Position numbers and translations under genes: made by a program. DNA of 64,000 bases from Roseivirga sp. UBA6052 (GTDB taxonomy: Bacteria; Bacteroidota; Bacteroidia; Cytophagales; Cyclobacteriaceae): assembly GCA_002427755.1 (NCBI GenBank), contig DIYO01000009.1, positions 685,296 through 749,295 of the forward strand, given 5' to 3'. Positions within the stretch are counted from its first letter, which is position 1; each line of letters starts with the position of its first letter. Of this stretch, positions 17,522 through 26,790 are shown piece after piece. Below the pieces are notes generated by a model that was not told where the DNA came from, ran no database searches, and worked only from the letters and a program-made list of their open reading frames with translations.

Positions 17522-18751
17522 ATGAACTCAAAATTGAAAACTACATTATTTTCAATCTGCCTAATGGCAGCCTCAATCCTCACGCAAGCACAAGATCAAG
17601 CGTTAATCTATGGCAAAGTCAATACTATTGACGGAGATAGCTATGAAGGTCAGATCCGTTGGGGTAAAGAAGAAGCTTTCTGGACAGACATTTTTAATGG
17701 CAATAAAGAAGAAAACGAAAACTATCGTTACCTCACAAGAGACGATAGAAATGAACTAAGAGATAGACAAAGAAACAGAAGAAGTTGGGGCAACTCATGG
17801 ATTAGCTGGAACAGCAACAGCGACTGGGAAACGACTCATGAATTTCAGGCAAGATTTGGAGACATTAAAATGCTCGAAATCGATAGAAGATCTGAAGTAA
17901 AACTTACCATGAGAAATGGAGAGGAATTCTATGTAAGCGATGGTTCAAATGATTTTGGCACCGAAATCCATGTAATGGATGCTGAATTAGGAAAGACTTC
18001 TTTTAAGTGGAGCCGTATCGAAAGCATTGAATTTATGGATACGCCCAACAGTCTTCAAGATAAGATGGGTGAGCCACTATACGGCACCGTAGAATTTTAT
18101 GGTGGTGAATACACCGGCTTTATCCAGTGGGATCATGATGAGAGATTATCTACAGATATTCTTGATGGTGACACCAGAGATGGTGACATGAAAATCGAGT
18201 TTGGAAAGCTAGCTTCGATTGAAAGAGACAGAGGTGGCTCAAATGTAGTTACAGCATCTGGTAGAGAGCTTTATTTAAGAGGGTCTAATGATGTGAATAG
18301 CGGAAATAGAGGAATTATTGTTACTACAGATTTTGGAAGAATAGATATTCCTTGGAGAGAATTTAAAAAAGTAACCTTCCAAAGCGCACCAAGTAGTTTT
18401 AAGAAATACAGCGATTTTGCAAATCTTTCTGAAATCTCAGGAACAGTTTCAACGGTAGACGGTGGTGAATTCAAAGGAAAAATCATCTATGATTTAGACG
18501 AAGAGTATACCTTCGAAATGCTTCAAGGAAATGATGATGATGTGAAGTACATCATTCCATTCGAATCAGTAAAAACCATTACTCCTAAAAATTACGATTA
18601 TTCTCAAGTGGAACTTAAAAATGGTGAAACCTTAACCATTGGCGGTGCTAGAGACGTAAGTGAGGACAATGCCGGTGTACTAGTATTTACCGGAGGTGGT
18701 GATCCTGAGTTCATTCTTTGGGAAGACATCAAAGAAATTAGACTAGACTAA
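17522..18751 (+). CDS. Secreted three-repeat protein of unknown function (paralogue 2)
   Basis: 409 residues from the ATG at 17522 (an ATG at 17516 is also possible), with a signal peptide ending SILTQAQ. Three repeats line up with those of 14317-15585: YGKVNTIDGDSYEGQIRW near 30, YGTVEFYGGEYTGFIQWD near 185 and GTVSTVDGGEFKGKIIYD near 305. The turns GSNDVNSGNRG and GGARDVSEDNAG are almost identical to the paralogue. The second half is better conserved than the first, where this copy has an Arg/Asn-rich insert near 75-95. Function unknown. A T-rich hairpin terminator follows. Confidence 0.75.
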   Translation: MNSKLKTTLFSICLMAASILTQAQDQALIYGKVNTIDGDSYEGQIRWGKEEAFWTDIFNGNKEENENYRYLTRDDRNELRDRQRNRRSWGNSWISWNSNSDWETTHEFQARFGDIKMLEIDRRSEVKLTMRNGEEFYVSDGSNDFGTEIHVMDAELGKTSFKWSRIESIEFMDTPNSLQDKMGEPLYGTVEFYGGEYTGFIQWDHDERLSTDILDGDTRDGDMKIEFGKLASIERDRGGSNVVTASGRELYLRGSNDVNSGNRGIIVTTDFGRIDIPWREFKKVTFQSAPSSFKKYSDFANLSEISGTVSTVDGGEFKGKIIYDLDEEYTFEMLQGNDDDVKYIIPFESVKTITPKNYDYSQVELKNGETLTIGGARDVSEDNAGVLVFTGGGDPEFILWEDIKEIRLD

Positions 18752-18810
18752 GAAAATATGGCTGGAGAGCCCAAAGGTCAAAAACTCATTCTTCATAGGT
18801 CAATTGCTGA

Positions 18811-18841
18811 AAGAGCTGCTCAAATGGGTAGCTCTTTTTTT
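18811..18841 (+). terminator. Rho-independent terminator after repeat-protein gene 2
   Basis: Stem AAGAGCT (18811-18817) with AGCTCTT (18830-18836), a 12-base loop and a run of seven T ending at 18841. It serves the plus strand; the T-run ends just inside the stop codon of the convergent cytochrome oxidase gene. Confidence 0.8.
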
Positions 18842-19466
18842 AGAAGCTGAACAAGAAATAAAAGAAGAGAACAATCCAGGCAACATCTACAAAGTGCCAA
18901 GCGTGAACCAGCATTTTGAATTTGATTTTTTGATATGGACTTGTGGAATAAACAAGATGCTTAACGACATCTTTGGAGGTCTTATGGCATTCCAGTAATA
19001 AATAGCCGATATACCCAATGATTCCTACCATATGCAATACATGTAAGCCTGAAATCACGTAGAGGTGTGCTCCAGACCGGTCTCCTGTAAAAAGTATGTT
19101 ATGAGATTGAAGCTCTCTCCAACCGGTCAATTGAGCGGCACTAAACAATAAGCCCAAAAAGAAGGTATATCCTAACCATTTTTTAAGCTCTTCAAGATCA
19201 TCCTTTTCAAAAGCAGGAACCACTTTTGTTACCGTATAGCTTGAAAGCAAAATGAGAAATGAGCTAACAATAAATGATTTAGGGAAATCAATCTTAAGGA
19301 AATTAGCAGCCTCTGGTTTGGAAATGGTAAACGCCACAATAGTAAATAGGAAGATCACACCACTACCGATCATGCTCACATAAAGCAGAATCATATGCGG
19401 ATGCATCTCTTCCATTTTCTTGAAGGCCTCCTTCTTTAATTCCAACTTCGCCCTTTCCTTTTTCAT
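18840..19466 (-). CDS. Heme-copper (cytochrome c) oxidase subunit III-type protein
   Basis: 208 residues with five transmembrane helices (about 27-47, 66-84, 95-115, 135-157, 185-206). The C-terminal AWHFVDVAWIVLFFYFLF is the subunit III signature, and SGLHVLHMVG is the preceding helix motif. The five-helix length fits the short bacterial subunit III. It would belong to a respiratory terminal oxidase, but no other oxidase subunit gene is nearby, so it is an outlying copy. Divergent from mfd. Confidence 0.85.
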   Translation of the reverse strand: MKKERAKLELKKEAFKKMEEMHPHMILLYVSMIGSGVIFLFTIVAFTISKPEAANFLKIDFPKSFIVSSFLILLSSYTVTKVVPAFEKDDLEELKKWLGYTFFLGLLFSAAQLTGWRELQSHNILFTGDRSGAHLYVISGLHVLHMVGIIGYIGYLLLECHKTSKDVVKHLVYSTSPYQKIKFKMLVHAWHFVDVAWIVLFFYFLFSF

Positions 19467-19549
19467 CTATGAGACTATGCCTCTTTAACTTTGAGAATGC
19501 TTCAACAAATAAATAAGCCAAAGGGTTATCAATCAGCAAGATTTATTTG

Positions 19550-19585
19550 TTTGGAGAACGAAGAATCATAATTGTATTACATTTG
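19550..19585 (+). promoter_or_regulatory. Promoter of mfd
   Basis: A perfect -7 element TACATTTG at 19578-19585, followed by CAGCC as often seen in this phylum, with TTTG at 19550-19553 about 24 bases upstream as a -33 element. It predicts a leader of about a dozen bases before the TTG start at 19605. Confidence 0.55.
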
Positions 19586-19604
19586 CAGCCCTTAAATCAG
19601 CATT

Positions 19605-22600
19605 TTGAAGGTTAGAGATTTCTTAAAGCTTTATCGGGAAGACCCCATCATTCAAACCATTGCAGAACAGATTAAGCCGAACGAAAAGAAACAGGTTCGT
19701 TTGAAAGGTTTAGTCGGCTCTCAAGATGCAGTGGTTGCTGCTGCCGTATATCTCATTACAAAACAGACTCAGATCTTTGTTTTGCATGACAAAGAAGAGG
19801 CGGCCTACTTCCACAATGATCTTCAAAATCTTATTGGTGAAAAAGAAGTGTTACTATTTCCTACTTCTTACAAGAGACCTTACCAATTCGATGAAACCGA
19901 GAATGCCAATATTCTCATGCGTGCCGAAATTCTCAACAGAATAAACAATAAAGCCAGCACGGGTGAATTAATCGTTACTTATCCTGAAGCACTAACAGAG
20001 AAAGTAATTAACAAGAAATCCTTGGCATCTAATACATTCTCTACAAAAGTAGGAGAGGATATAGACGTAGCATTTTTGGCCGAGCTTCTGCAGACCTACG
20101 ATTTTGAAAAAACAGACTTCGTTTATGAGGCTGGCCAGTTTTCTGTTCGTGGTGGTATTGTAGATGTTTTCTCTTATGCCCACGACCTGCCTTATAGGAT
20201 AGAACTCTTCGGAAACGAAATAGACAGCATTAGAACTTTTGATCCTGTATCTCAGCTGAGCCAAGAGAACATTAAGGAAATCAATATTATCCCGAATGTT
20301 CAAACCAAATTATTAGAAGAAACACGACAGTCTTTCCTGAGTTACGTCCCTAAAAACACAAAACTCTGGTTTAAGGACTATCAGCAGACCATAGATATTA
20401 TCGATAATTACTTCGATAAAGCCAGTAATAGTTTTGATGAGATTCTGAATGTCACCGATACACAAGTTGTATTAAAACCAAGTGAACTTTTCGAGCAATC
20501 AGCCGACTTCGCAAAGGAGCTCGAGGCATATGCCATAACTGAATTTGGGAACAGGTTCTATCTCAAACCTGATTTCGACTATGAATTTGAAAGTGAGCCT
20601 CAGCAGTCTTTCAATAAGAACTTCGATCTGATTGTTGAGAATCTCGGCAAATGGCAATTGAAAAACGCCATGCTTACGATAGCTTCCGAATCACTCAATC
20701 AAATCAATAGACTAGAAACTATATTCACCGAGCTGGACCCTTCTTTGGAAATACAAGCGGTGAATATTGGTCTGAGGCAGGGGTTTATTGATAAACAAAG
20801 AGATGTTCTGCTCTACACCGATCATCAACTTTTTGATCGTTTTCATAAATACAAAACCAAGACTAAGCACTCCAAATCTAAAGCACTCACACTAAAAGAA
20901 CTTAGGTCACTTCAGCCTGGCGATTATGTAACTCACATAGATCATGGTATAGGCCGTTTTGCCGGTATGGAGAAAAAGGAGGTAGACGGAAGGCTTCAAG
21001 AGTCTATCAGGTTGGTATACAGAGATGATGACTTGCTTTACGTTAGCGTTCACTCGTTGCACAAAATATCCAAATACTCTGGCCAAGAAGGCACCGCCCC
21101 AACCATGAGTAAGTTGGGTTCTCCAGAATGGGAAAACAAAAAGAAAAAAGTTAAAGGCAAGGTTAAGGACATTGCTAAAGATCTAATTAACCTTTATGCC
21201 AAACGTAAGAATGCACCTGGTTTTGCTTTTGCTGAAGATGGCTTTATGCAAGCTGAGTTAGAGTCTTCTTTCCTCTATGAAGATACACCAGACCAAGCCA
21301 AGGCTACGGAAGATGTGAAGGAAGACATGCAATTGTCTCACCCGATGGATCGATTAGTCTGTGGCGATGTGGGTTTTGGTAAGACTGAAGTTGCTATTAG
21401 AGCAGCATTTAAGGCAGCGGTTAATGGAAAACAAGTAGCAGTGCTTGTTCCAACAACTATATTGGCTATGCAGCACTTCAGAACATTCTCCGAAAGGCTA
21501 AGTAACTTCCCTCTTAAGATTGAATACATTAACCGATTCAAGACTACCAAGCAGATAAAAGAGACACTTCAGCGGGTAAAAGAGGGAAAAACTGAAATTC
21601 TTGTCGGTACGCACAGAATTGTGAATAAAGACGTTGAGTTCAAAGACTTAGGTCTTCTGGTTATTGATGAGGAGCAGAAGTTTGGTGTAAAGGTTAAAGA
21701 CCGACTTAAGGAAATGAGGGTAAACGTAGATGTTCTCACATTAACAGCTACACCAATACCAAGGACCCTTCACTTCTCCTTAATGGGGGCTCGCGATTTA
21801 AGCGTAATTGCCACACCTCCTCCAAACCGCCAGCCGGTAACTACAGAAATACACACCTTTAACGAAACACTCATGCGAGATGCAGTGAGTTTCGAATTGA
21901 GAAGGGGTGGACAGGTCTTCGTTGTTCATAACCGTATTAACGACATTGAACAAATAGGCAATATCATTCTTAAGCTTGTGCCTGATGCAAGAATTGGAAT
22001 TGCACATGGACAGATGGATGGCTCTACGCTTGAGAAGCGCATGGTGAAATTTATTGAAGGCGAGTACGATGTGCTTGTTTCCACGAATATTATTGAATCC
22101 GGTCTGGACATTCCCAATGCGAATACCATCATAATCAATCATGCGCACATGTTCGGGCTATCGGATCTTCACCAAATGCGGGGTAGAGTAGGGCGCTCTA
22201 ACAGAAAAGCTTTCTGTTATCTATTAACTCCTCCTACAATTGGACTTACCACGGATGCTAGAAAAAGACTAAGTGCCTTAGAAGAGTTTTCAGATTTGGG
22301 TGATGGCTTTAAAGTGGCTATGCGCGATTTAGATATTCGCGGTGCTGGAAACTTGTTGGGAGCAGAACAAAGTGGGTTTATTTCTGATCTAGGTTTTGAT
22401 ACCTATCACAAGATTTTGGATGAAGCCGTTCAAGAATTAAAAGAAACCGAATTCAAAGACCTATTCACAAGAGATTTGGTAAAAGAAGCAGCAAAGGCTA
22501 TAACGGCTGATACTACAATCGAAACGGATTTAGAAATTCTTATCCCCGATTCTTACGTCTCAAACATCTCTGAAAGACTCAGTCTCTATTCAAAACTTGA

Positions 22601-22970
22601 TAGCATCAAGAATGAAGAAAAGCTACAGCAGTTTATCGCTTCTATGATAGATCGCTTTGGGCCATTGCCCGACTCTGTTAACGATTTGATTGAAACCGTT
22701 CGTTTACGCTGGATCGCTGAGAGGCTCGGGTTCGAGAAAGTGATGATCAAGAATCAGGCACTTAAATGTTATTTTATGCCTTCTGAGAATGAAGCATATT
22801 TTCAATCACCGGTATTTGGGAAAATATTGGCTTATGCTCAAATGAACCCTAAACGCAGCAAAATGAAAGAGTACAAAACGAGATTAATTCTCCGAATTGA
22901 AGAGGTACTTAGTATTGAAGAAGCCAAATCAATCTTTATTGAGATGGAAGGTGAAACTGTTTCGGCCTAG
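19605..22970 (+). CDS. mfd: Transcription-repair coupling factor
   Basis: 1121 residues, slightly shorter than the 1148 of Escherichia coli. The N-terminal 350 residues are the UvrB-like, UvrA-binding part. The RNA polymerase interacting domain starts near 436 (LQPGDYVTHIDHGIGRFAGM). The RecG-like translocase has Walker A GDVGFGKTE near 586, DEEQKFGVK near 689, TATPIPRTLHFS near 708 and QMRGRVGRS near 856. It pushes stalled RNA polymerase off DNA lesions and recruits UvrA. The start is TTG: the protein aligns well from here, no ATG is near, and a promoter ends 20 bases upstream. Confidence 0.97.
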   Translation: MKVRDFLKLYREDPIIQTIAEQIKPNEKKQVRLKGLVGSQDAVVAAAVYLITKQTQIFVLHDKEEAAYFHNDLQNLIGEKEVLLFPTSYKRPYQFDETENANILMRAEILNRINNKASTGELIVTYPEALTEKVINKKSLASNTFSTKVGEDIDVAFLAELLQTYDFEKTDFVYEAGQFSVRGGIVDVFSYAHDLPYRIELFGNEIDSIRTFDPVSQLSQENIKEINIIPNVQTKLLEETRQSFLSYVPKNTKLWFKDYQQTIDIIDNYFDKASNSFDEILNVTDTQVVLKPSELFEQSADFAKELEAYAITEFGNRFYLKPDFDYEFESEPQQSFNKNFDLIVENLGKWQLKNAMLTIASESLNQINRLETIFTELDPSLEIQAVNIGLRQGFIDKQRDVLLYTDHQLFDRFHKYKTKTKHSKSKALTLKELRSLQPGDYVTHIDHGIGRFAGMEKKEVDGRLQESIRLVYRDDDLLYVSVHSLHKISKYSGQEGTAPTMSKLGSPEWENKKKKVKGKVKDIAKDLINLYAKRKNAPGFAFAEDGFMQAELESSFLYEDTPDQAKATEDVKEDMQLSHPMDRLVCGDVGFGKTEVAIRAAFKAAVNGKQVAVLVPTTILAMQHFRTFSERLSNFPLKIEYINRFKTTKQIKETLQRVKEGKTEILVGTHRIVNKDVEFKDLGLLVIDEEQKFGVKVKDRLKEMRVNVDVLTLTATPIPRTLHFSLMGARDLSVIATPPPNRQPVTTEIHTFNETLMRDAVSFELRRGGQVFVVHNRINDIEQIGNIILKLVPDARIGIAHGQMDGSTLEKRMVKFIEGEYDVLVSTNIIESGLDIPNANTIIINHAHMFGLSDLHQMRGRVGRSNRKAFCYLLTPPTIGLTTDARKRLSALEEFSDLGDGFKVAMRDLDIRGAGNLLGAEQSGFISDLGFDTYHKILDEAVQELKETEFKDLFTRDLVKEAAKAITADTTIETDLEILIPDSYVSNISERLSLYSKLDSIKNEEKLQQFIASMIDRFGPLPDSVNDLIETVRLRWIAERLGFEKVMIKNQALKCYFMPSENEAYFQSPVFGKILAYAQMNPKRSKMKEYKTRLILRIEEVLSIEEAKSIFIEMEGETVSA

Positions 22971-22996
22971 CTAATGTCTGAACTCTTACGGGTTGC

Positions 22997-23722
22997 CTAG
23001 AAACTCATCAAGTCTTTGAACTTGAGAGTCTGTCTTCTTGAAACATCTATTTCTTCGCCTCCCTTTAAGTAAATCCTTAAACTTCCGCTAAACCAAGGTT
23101 CAATACGCTCTATCCACTTAAGGTTTATAATCTGTTGGCGGTTTGCTCTAAAGAAAGTCTTATCGTCCAATCTCGATTCTAAGTAATTCAAGGTTCGAGT
23201 AATCATAGGCTTGGAATCACTGAAATACACCGTTGTATAATTACCGCTTACCTCAAACAAACGAATATCTGAGAGTTGAACGAACCAACAACGTTCTCCA
23301 TCCTTCACAAAGACTTGATCTGTAATGGTTAACAAGTCTTCTCCACCAGCTTTCTCTGCGGCCTCTTTCTTTTTGATTTTATCAAAGACCTTAGAGACAG
23401 CTCCGGCTAATCTTTGCTTTTGCACTGGCTTAACCAGGTAATCCAACGCATTGTATTCAAATGCCTTTAATGCGTGTTCGTCATAAGCGGTTGAGAAAAT
23501 TACTTCAGGAACAACTTCGAGTTCCTCTAACAAGTCAAAACCCGTTTTTCCGGGCATCTGAATGTCCAAAAAGATTAAATCAGGTTTTAACTCATTCAGC
23601 TTTTCTTTTGCCTCATCCACGCTAGCGGCCTCACCAATCACCTGAACATTATCAAACTCTTTTAGCAATCGCTTCAGCTCATTTCTAGCTAATCGAGAAT
23701 CGTCTATAATAACTGTCTTCAT
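22997..23722 (-). CDS. LytTR-family response regulator
   Basis: 241 residues. Receiver with Asp7/Asp8, phospho-acceptor Asp53 in FLDIQMPGKTG and Lys98 in LVKPV. LytTR DNA-binding domain from about 135 (VFVKDGERCWFV, FFRANRQQIIN). Its start is 7 bases after the stop of the kinase gene on the same strand. Targets unknown; the divergent gldJ-like gene is a neighbour and possible target. Confidence 0.92.
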   Translation of the reverse strand: MKTVIIDDSRLARNELKRLLKEFDNVQVIGEAASVDEAKEKLNELKPDLIFLDIQMPGKTGFDLLEELEVVPEVIFSTAYDEHALKAFEYNALDYLVKPVQKQRLAGAVSKVFDKIKKKEAAEKAGGEDLLTITDQVFVKDGERCWFVQLSDIRLFEVSGNYTTVYFSDSKPMITRTLNYLESRLDDKTFFRANRQQIINLKWIERIEPWFSGSLRIYLKGGEEIDVSRRQTLKFKDLMSF

Positions 23723-23729
23723 TGCGTAA

Positions 23730-24875
23730 TTAATTTAATGGAATTCTTACTGTGGCACATACCATTTGCTCATTCAGATTTTCAACATTCAAACTTGCAT
23801 CCTCACCATATAAAAGTCTCAACCTCTCTTTAGAGTTCACAATGCCAATACCTCTTCGGGCTCTCTTTTCAGAAGGTTTATGCTTTAGTTGGCCGGTATT
23901 CTTTACATATATATTCAGAAACTCATGATTCCTTTTGGTGTCGATTAAAATTTCTCCACCTCCTGGTATTTCGTTTATACTATGCTTGATGGCGTTTTCA
24001 ACCAAGGTTTGAATAATCATTGGAGGAACCTGAACTTCCTTTGATTCTTTGTCAAGGTTAATATTGTAATGCAGTCTCTCCTCGAGTTGAATGGCTTCTA
24101 GGTTTAAATAATCTCTTACCACCTCTAGCTCTTTCTCTAAAGAGACTTTTTCATACTGATCGAATTGTATGGAAAACCTAAGTAAATCAGAAAGGTGAGT
24201 GATTGAGTCTCTTGCTCTTTCAGAATCTTCAATGACCAAAGATCGAATGTTATTTAAGCTGTTAAATATAAAGTGAGGGTTTATCTGAGCCTTCAATGCA
24301 CTTAGCTCTGCATCTTTAACCGTTGCAGATAATCTCCACTTTTCGATCTCCATTTCTCGTGTGCGCTGTAAATACTGATAAGCAAAATAGAGTGCAGACC
24401 AACAAACAAAGTAAATGGCAAAGCTTGAGACAAAGCTTATACCAATAACTAAAAGCTTTTGACCCGTAAAACTGGCCATAGTAGCTGCCCTCATTTTGTT
24501 TAGAGCTTCCTCACTAACGCCCTCTACTTCCGGAACGCCCATGGCCTGATTAATGATCTCAGGGTTTGTTTGTGCAATTACACTAAATGAACCAAAGATA
24601 ACGATAAAACTAAGGATGGCGAGCACTGTACCTTGAATGATACTGGCCAGTAACACCCTAGGGACTAATTTAGGAATGGTTAAGAGTTTCCATTGTCTTT
24701 TCTTAGCATAGTAACGAAAGATATGACTTAAGCCCACGCCAAATAAGATTGTGAGCACATTTGCTATAATTGCAGGGATTGCAGGAATTAGCATTGACAT
24801 AGCCACAAAGCTTGTCATCATCAACCCTCCCCATCCCCCAAACTGACAGAGCCAATACAGTCTACTCTTTTGCAT
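23730..24875 (-). CDS. LytS-type sensor histidine kinase
   Basis: 381 residues with four transmembrane helices (about 16-36, 38-54, 74-100, 140-165). The periplasmic loop between helices 3 and 4 (about 100-138) could take part in sensing. Kinase core: KAQINPHFIFNS with His201, N box VENAIKHS with Asn294, and RRGIGIVNSKERL. Partner of the LytTR regulator downstream. Its upstream region is shared with the divergent gldJ-like gene. Confidence 0.88.
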   Translation of the reverse strand: MQKSRLYWLCQFGGWGGLMMTSFVAMSMLIPAIPAIIANVLTILFGVGLSHIFRYYAKKRQWKLLTIPKLVPRVLLASIIQGTVLAILSFIVIFGSFSVIAQTNPEIINQAMGVPEVEGVSEEALNKMRAATMASFTGQKLLVIGISFVSSFAIYFVCWSALYFAYQYLQRTREMEIEKWRLSATVKDAELSALKAQINPHFIFNSLNNIRSLVIEDSERARDSITHLSDLLRFSIQFDQYEKVSLEKELEVVRDYLNLEAIQLEERLHYNINLDKESKEVQVPPMIIQTLVENAIKHSINEIPGGGEILIDTKRNHEFLNIYVKNTGQLKHKPSEKRARRGIGIVNSKERLRLLYGEDASLNVENLNEQMVCATVRIPLN

Positions 24876-25091
24876 GCTCGAATAAATCTATTAAAAATCA
24901 GTCTGCCCTCTATTATTTATTGAGTGGTTGATAGGACTGATATACTGAAAATGAAGTACTTGAAAAAACTTAAATGTTCTTTTAAGAGTTAAAAGGCCAT
25001 TAATTCGACCAAGACTACTTGCCTTTAATAGCGCGAATTGAATATTTCTGGGTGTTTTTAAAAATAACGTTGGCTTGTTCACGTTTTGGCT

Positions 25092-25143
25092 ATGTATCAA
25101 ATATCTAGTGTATTGTGATACATGAACTATAAACGTATATTAG
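25092..25143 (+). promoter_or_regulatory. Inverted repeat and candidate promoter before the gldJ-like gene
   Basis: This lies in the 309-base divergent gap 24876-25184. ATGTATCA at 25092-25099 and TGATACAT at 25116-25123 form a perfect 8-base inverted repeat. TTG at 25113-25115 and TATATTAG at 25136-25143, 20 bases apart, resemble the -33 and -7 boxes with one mismatch in the latter, so the repeat overlaps the -33 box as an operator would. The rest of the gap shows nothing I can name. Confidence 0.4.
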
Positions 25144-25184
25144 CACGTTCAAATTCACCCTGACTACTTGTAAAACAGTAAGAA

Positions 25185-26744
25185 ATGAGAAAACTAACGG
25201 GTCATATAAAATCTTATGCTGCTCTTATTGCTGGAGTTTCACTGATCAGTTCTTGTGCCGGAAACAAAGGATCAAGCATTGATGCTTCTACCGGTATAGA
25301 ATATGCGACTGATAAAGATTTAATAGGCTTTAAGCCATATAATGACAAAGAACTACCTAATCCTCCGGGGATGGTGTTTGTGCAAGGTGGTAGAACAATC
25401 CTTGGCTCATTTGAGCAGGATTTGTTTGGCGCTAGAGATAATGTTGAACGTACGGTGACTGTCAATTCATTCTTTATGGATGAGACAGAGAAGACTAATG
25501 CAGAGTGGAGAATGTATGTGTTCCATTCATTTAATCCTATCCCAGTTGAATTACCGAAGAATGTTGAGTTGCTAGACCCTAACGATGATGACCTAATAGC
25601 GGCAGGTAATGCGCCTGAAGCTTTTATACCTGATTTAAATGGACCAACTCACAGCAAGAGTAATCCTAAAACAATAGATGAAATCATCCCAAATGATAAT
25701 GTTTGGTCTAGTGATTTCTCATTCAATGATGTCTATGCTGAGAATTATTACAGCAACCCCGGCTATTCTAGCTACCCTGTTGTAGGTGTAACATGGAGAC
25801 AAATTGCTGACTTCTGTAGATACAGAACAGAGAGTGTAAACCTGCGTCTTATTTTCCAAATGGATCGTGAAGAGCTACCTCTTCTTTTCCAAGAGGAATT
25901 CTTCGCGTATGATGAGACTACTCAAGAGTATAGCATCGCAATAGGCGGACAGCCTTTAGGTGATAATACCTCAGGCGCTCAACAGATTACTATTCAAGAA
26001 TTAGATGATTATCAACAAGAAATTGTTGAGTTCATTAATGACCCTGTTAACAGAAGACAGTTCATAGAAAGAGGAATTTATTTACCTGAATTCAGATTGC
26101 CTAACGAAGCTGAGTGGGAATATGCCGCAAAAGCTACTATCGGTACTGTTTACTTAGATGAAAACGAAGAGTATGGTAGAATCTATCCATGGGACGGTAG
26201 AGGTACCAGAAATCCTTATGGTAAAGAAAGAGGAACTCAGTTGGCCAACTTCAAAAGAGGAAGAGGTGACTACGCAGGTATTGCTGGTAATGTCAACAAT
26301 GATGGATCCGTTATTCCAGAACAAGTAGGCCTTCGTGAGCCAAATGATTTCAACTTGTTCAATATGGCGGGCAATGTAAGTGAGTGGGTATTCGATACCT
26401 ACAGACCACTTTCATTCGGTGATTTTGATGACCTTAATCCGGTGAGAAAAGACGGAACGGGAGACTCTGAAAGAGACTATGGTTGGGAGTCTTCTCAAGA
26501 AGTTGACAGTGTAGCCTACAATCCACAATTAGAATTTAGATCATTAGTTAACGACAGATCTAAAGTTTACAAAGGAGGGTCTTGGAAAGATGTTGCCTAT
26601 TGGATGGCTCCCGGTACTAGAAGATATCTAGACATGGACAGAGCTACAAATACAATTGGCTTCCGTTGTGCCATGATCAGCATAGGAACTCAACAGTTAG
26701 ACCAAAGCAACGGAGTATTTGGAAAGATACTTGGAGGCAAATAA
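25185..26744 (+). CDS. gldJ: Gliding motility lipoprotein of the GldJ/GldK family
   Basis: 519 residues. Lipoprotein signal ending LISSC (Cys24). The remainder is a formylglycine-generating-enzyme-like (FGE/SUMF) domain: PPGMVFVQGG near 64, FFMDETEKTNAEWR near 98, a long insert, then LPNEAEWEYAAKA near 306, NMAGNVSEWVFD near 392, GGSWKD near 465 and IGFRCA near 495. GldJ and GldK of Bacteroidota are outer-membrane-associated parts of the gliding/type IX secretion machinery that use this fold without enzymatic role. The opening S-T-G..Y....GF favours GldJ over GldK, but the choice is uncertain. Monocistronic, closed by a strong terminator. Confidence 0.75.
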   Translation: MRKLTGHIKSYAALIAGVSLISSCAGNKGSSIDASTGIEYATDKDLIGFKPYNDKELPNPPGMVFVQGGRTILGSFEQDLFGARDNVERTVTVNSFFMDETEKTNAEWRMYVFHSFNPIPVELPKNVELLDPNDDDLIAAGNAPEAFIPDLNGPTHSKSNPKTIDEIIPNDNVWSSDFSFNDVYAENYYSNPGYSSYPVVGVTWRQIADFCRYRTESVNLRLIFQMDREELPLLFQEEFFAYDETTQEYSIAIGGQPLGDNTSGAQQITIQELDDYQQEIVEFINDPVNRRQFIERGIYLPEFRLPNEAEWEYAAKATIGTVYLDENEEYGRIYPWDGRGTRNPYGKERGTQLANFKRGRGDYAGIAGNVNNDGSVIPEQVGLREPNDFNLFNMAGNVSEWVFDTYRPLSFGDFDDLNPVRKDGTGDSERDYGWESSQEVDSVAYNPQLEFRSLVNDRSKVYKGGSWKDVAYWMAPGTRRYLDMDRATNTIGFRCAMISIGTQQLDQSNGVFGKILGGK

Positions 26745-26765
26745 GAGAATCAAGAAATTATTTTG

Positions 26766-26790
26766 AAGGCGCTTAGTAAGCGCCTTTTTT
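26766..26790 (+). terminator. Rho-independent terminator after the gldJ-like gene
   Basis: Perfect 9-base stem AAGGCGCTT (26766-26774) and AAGCGCCTT (26778-26786), 3-base loop, then T-run to 26790. The stem sits between two convergent genes and could also slow transcription from comF. Confidence 0.88.

Noticed and set aside
21798..22148. Open frames on the minus strand inside mfd
   Set aside because: mfd is clearly coding on the other strand across the whole region; these products resemble no protein.
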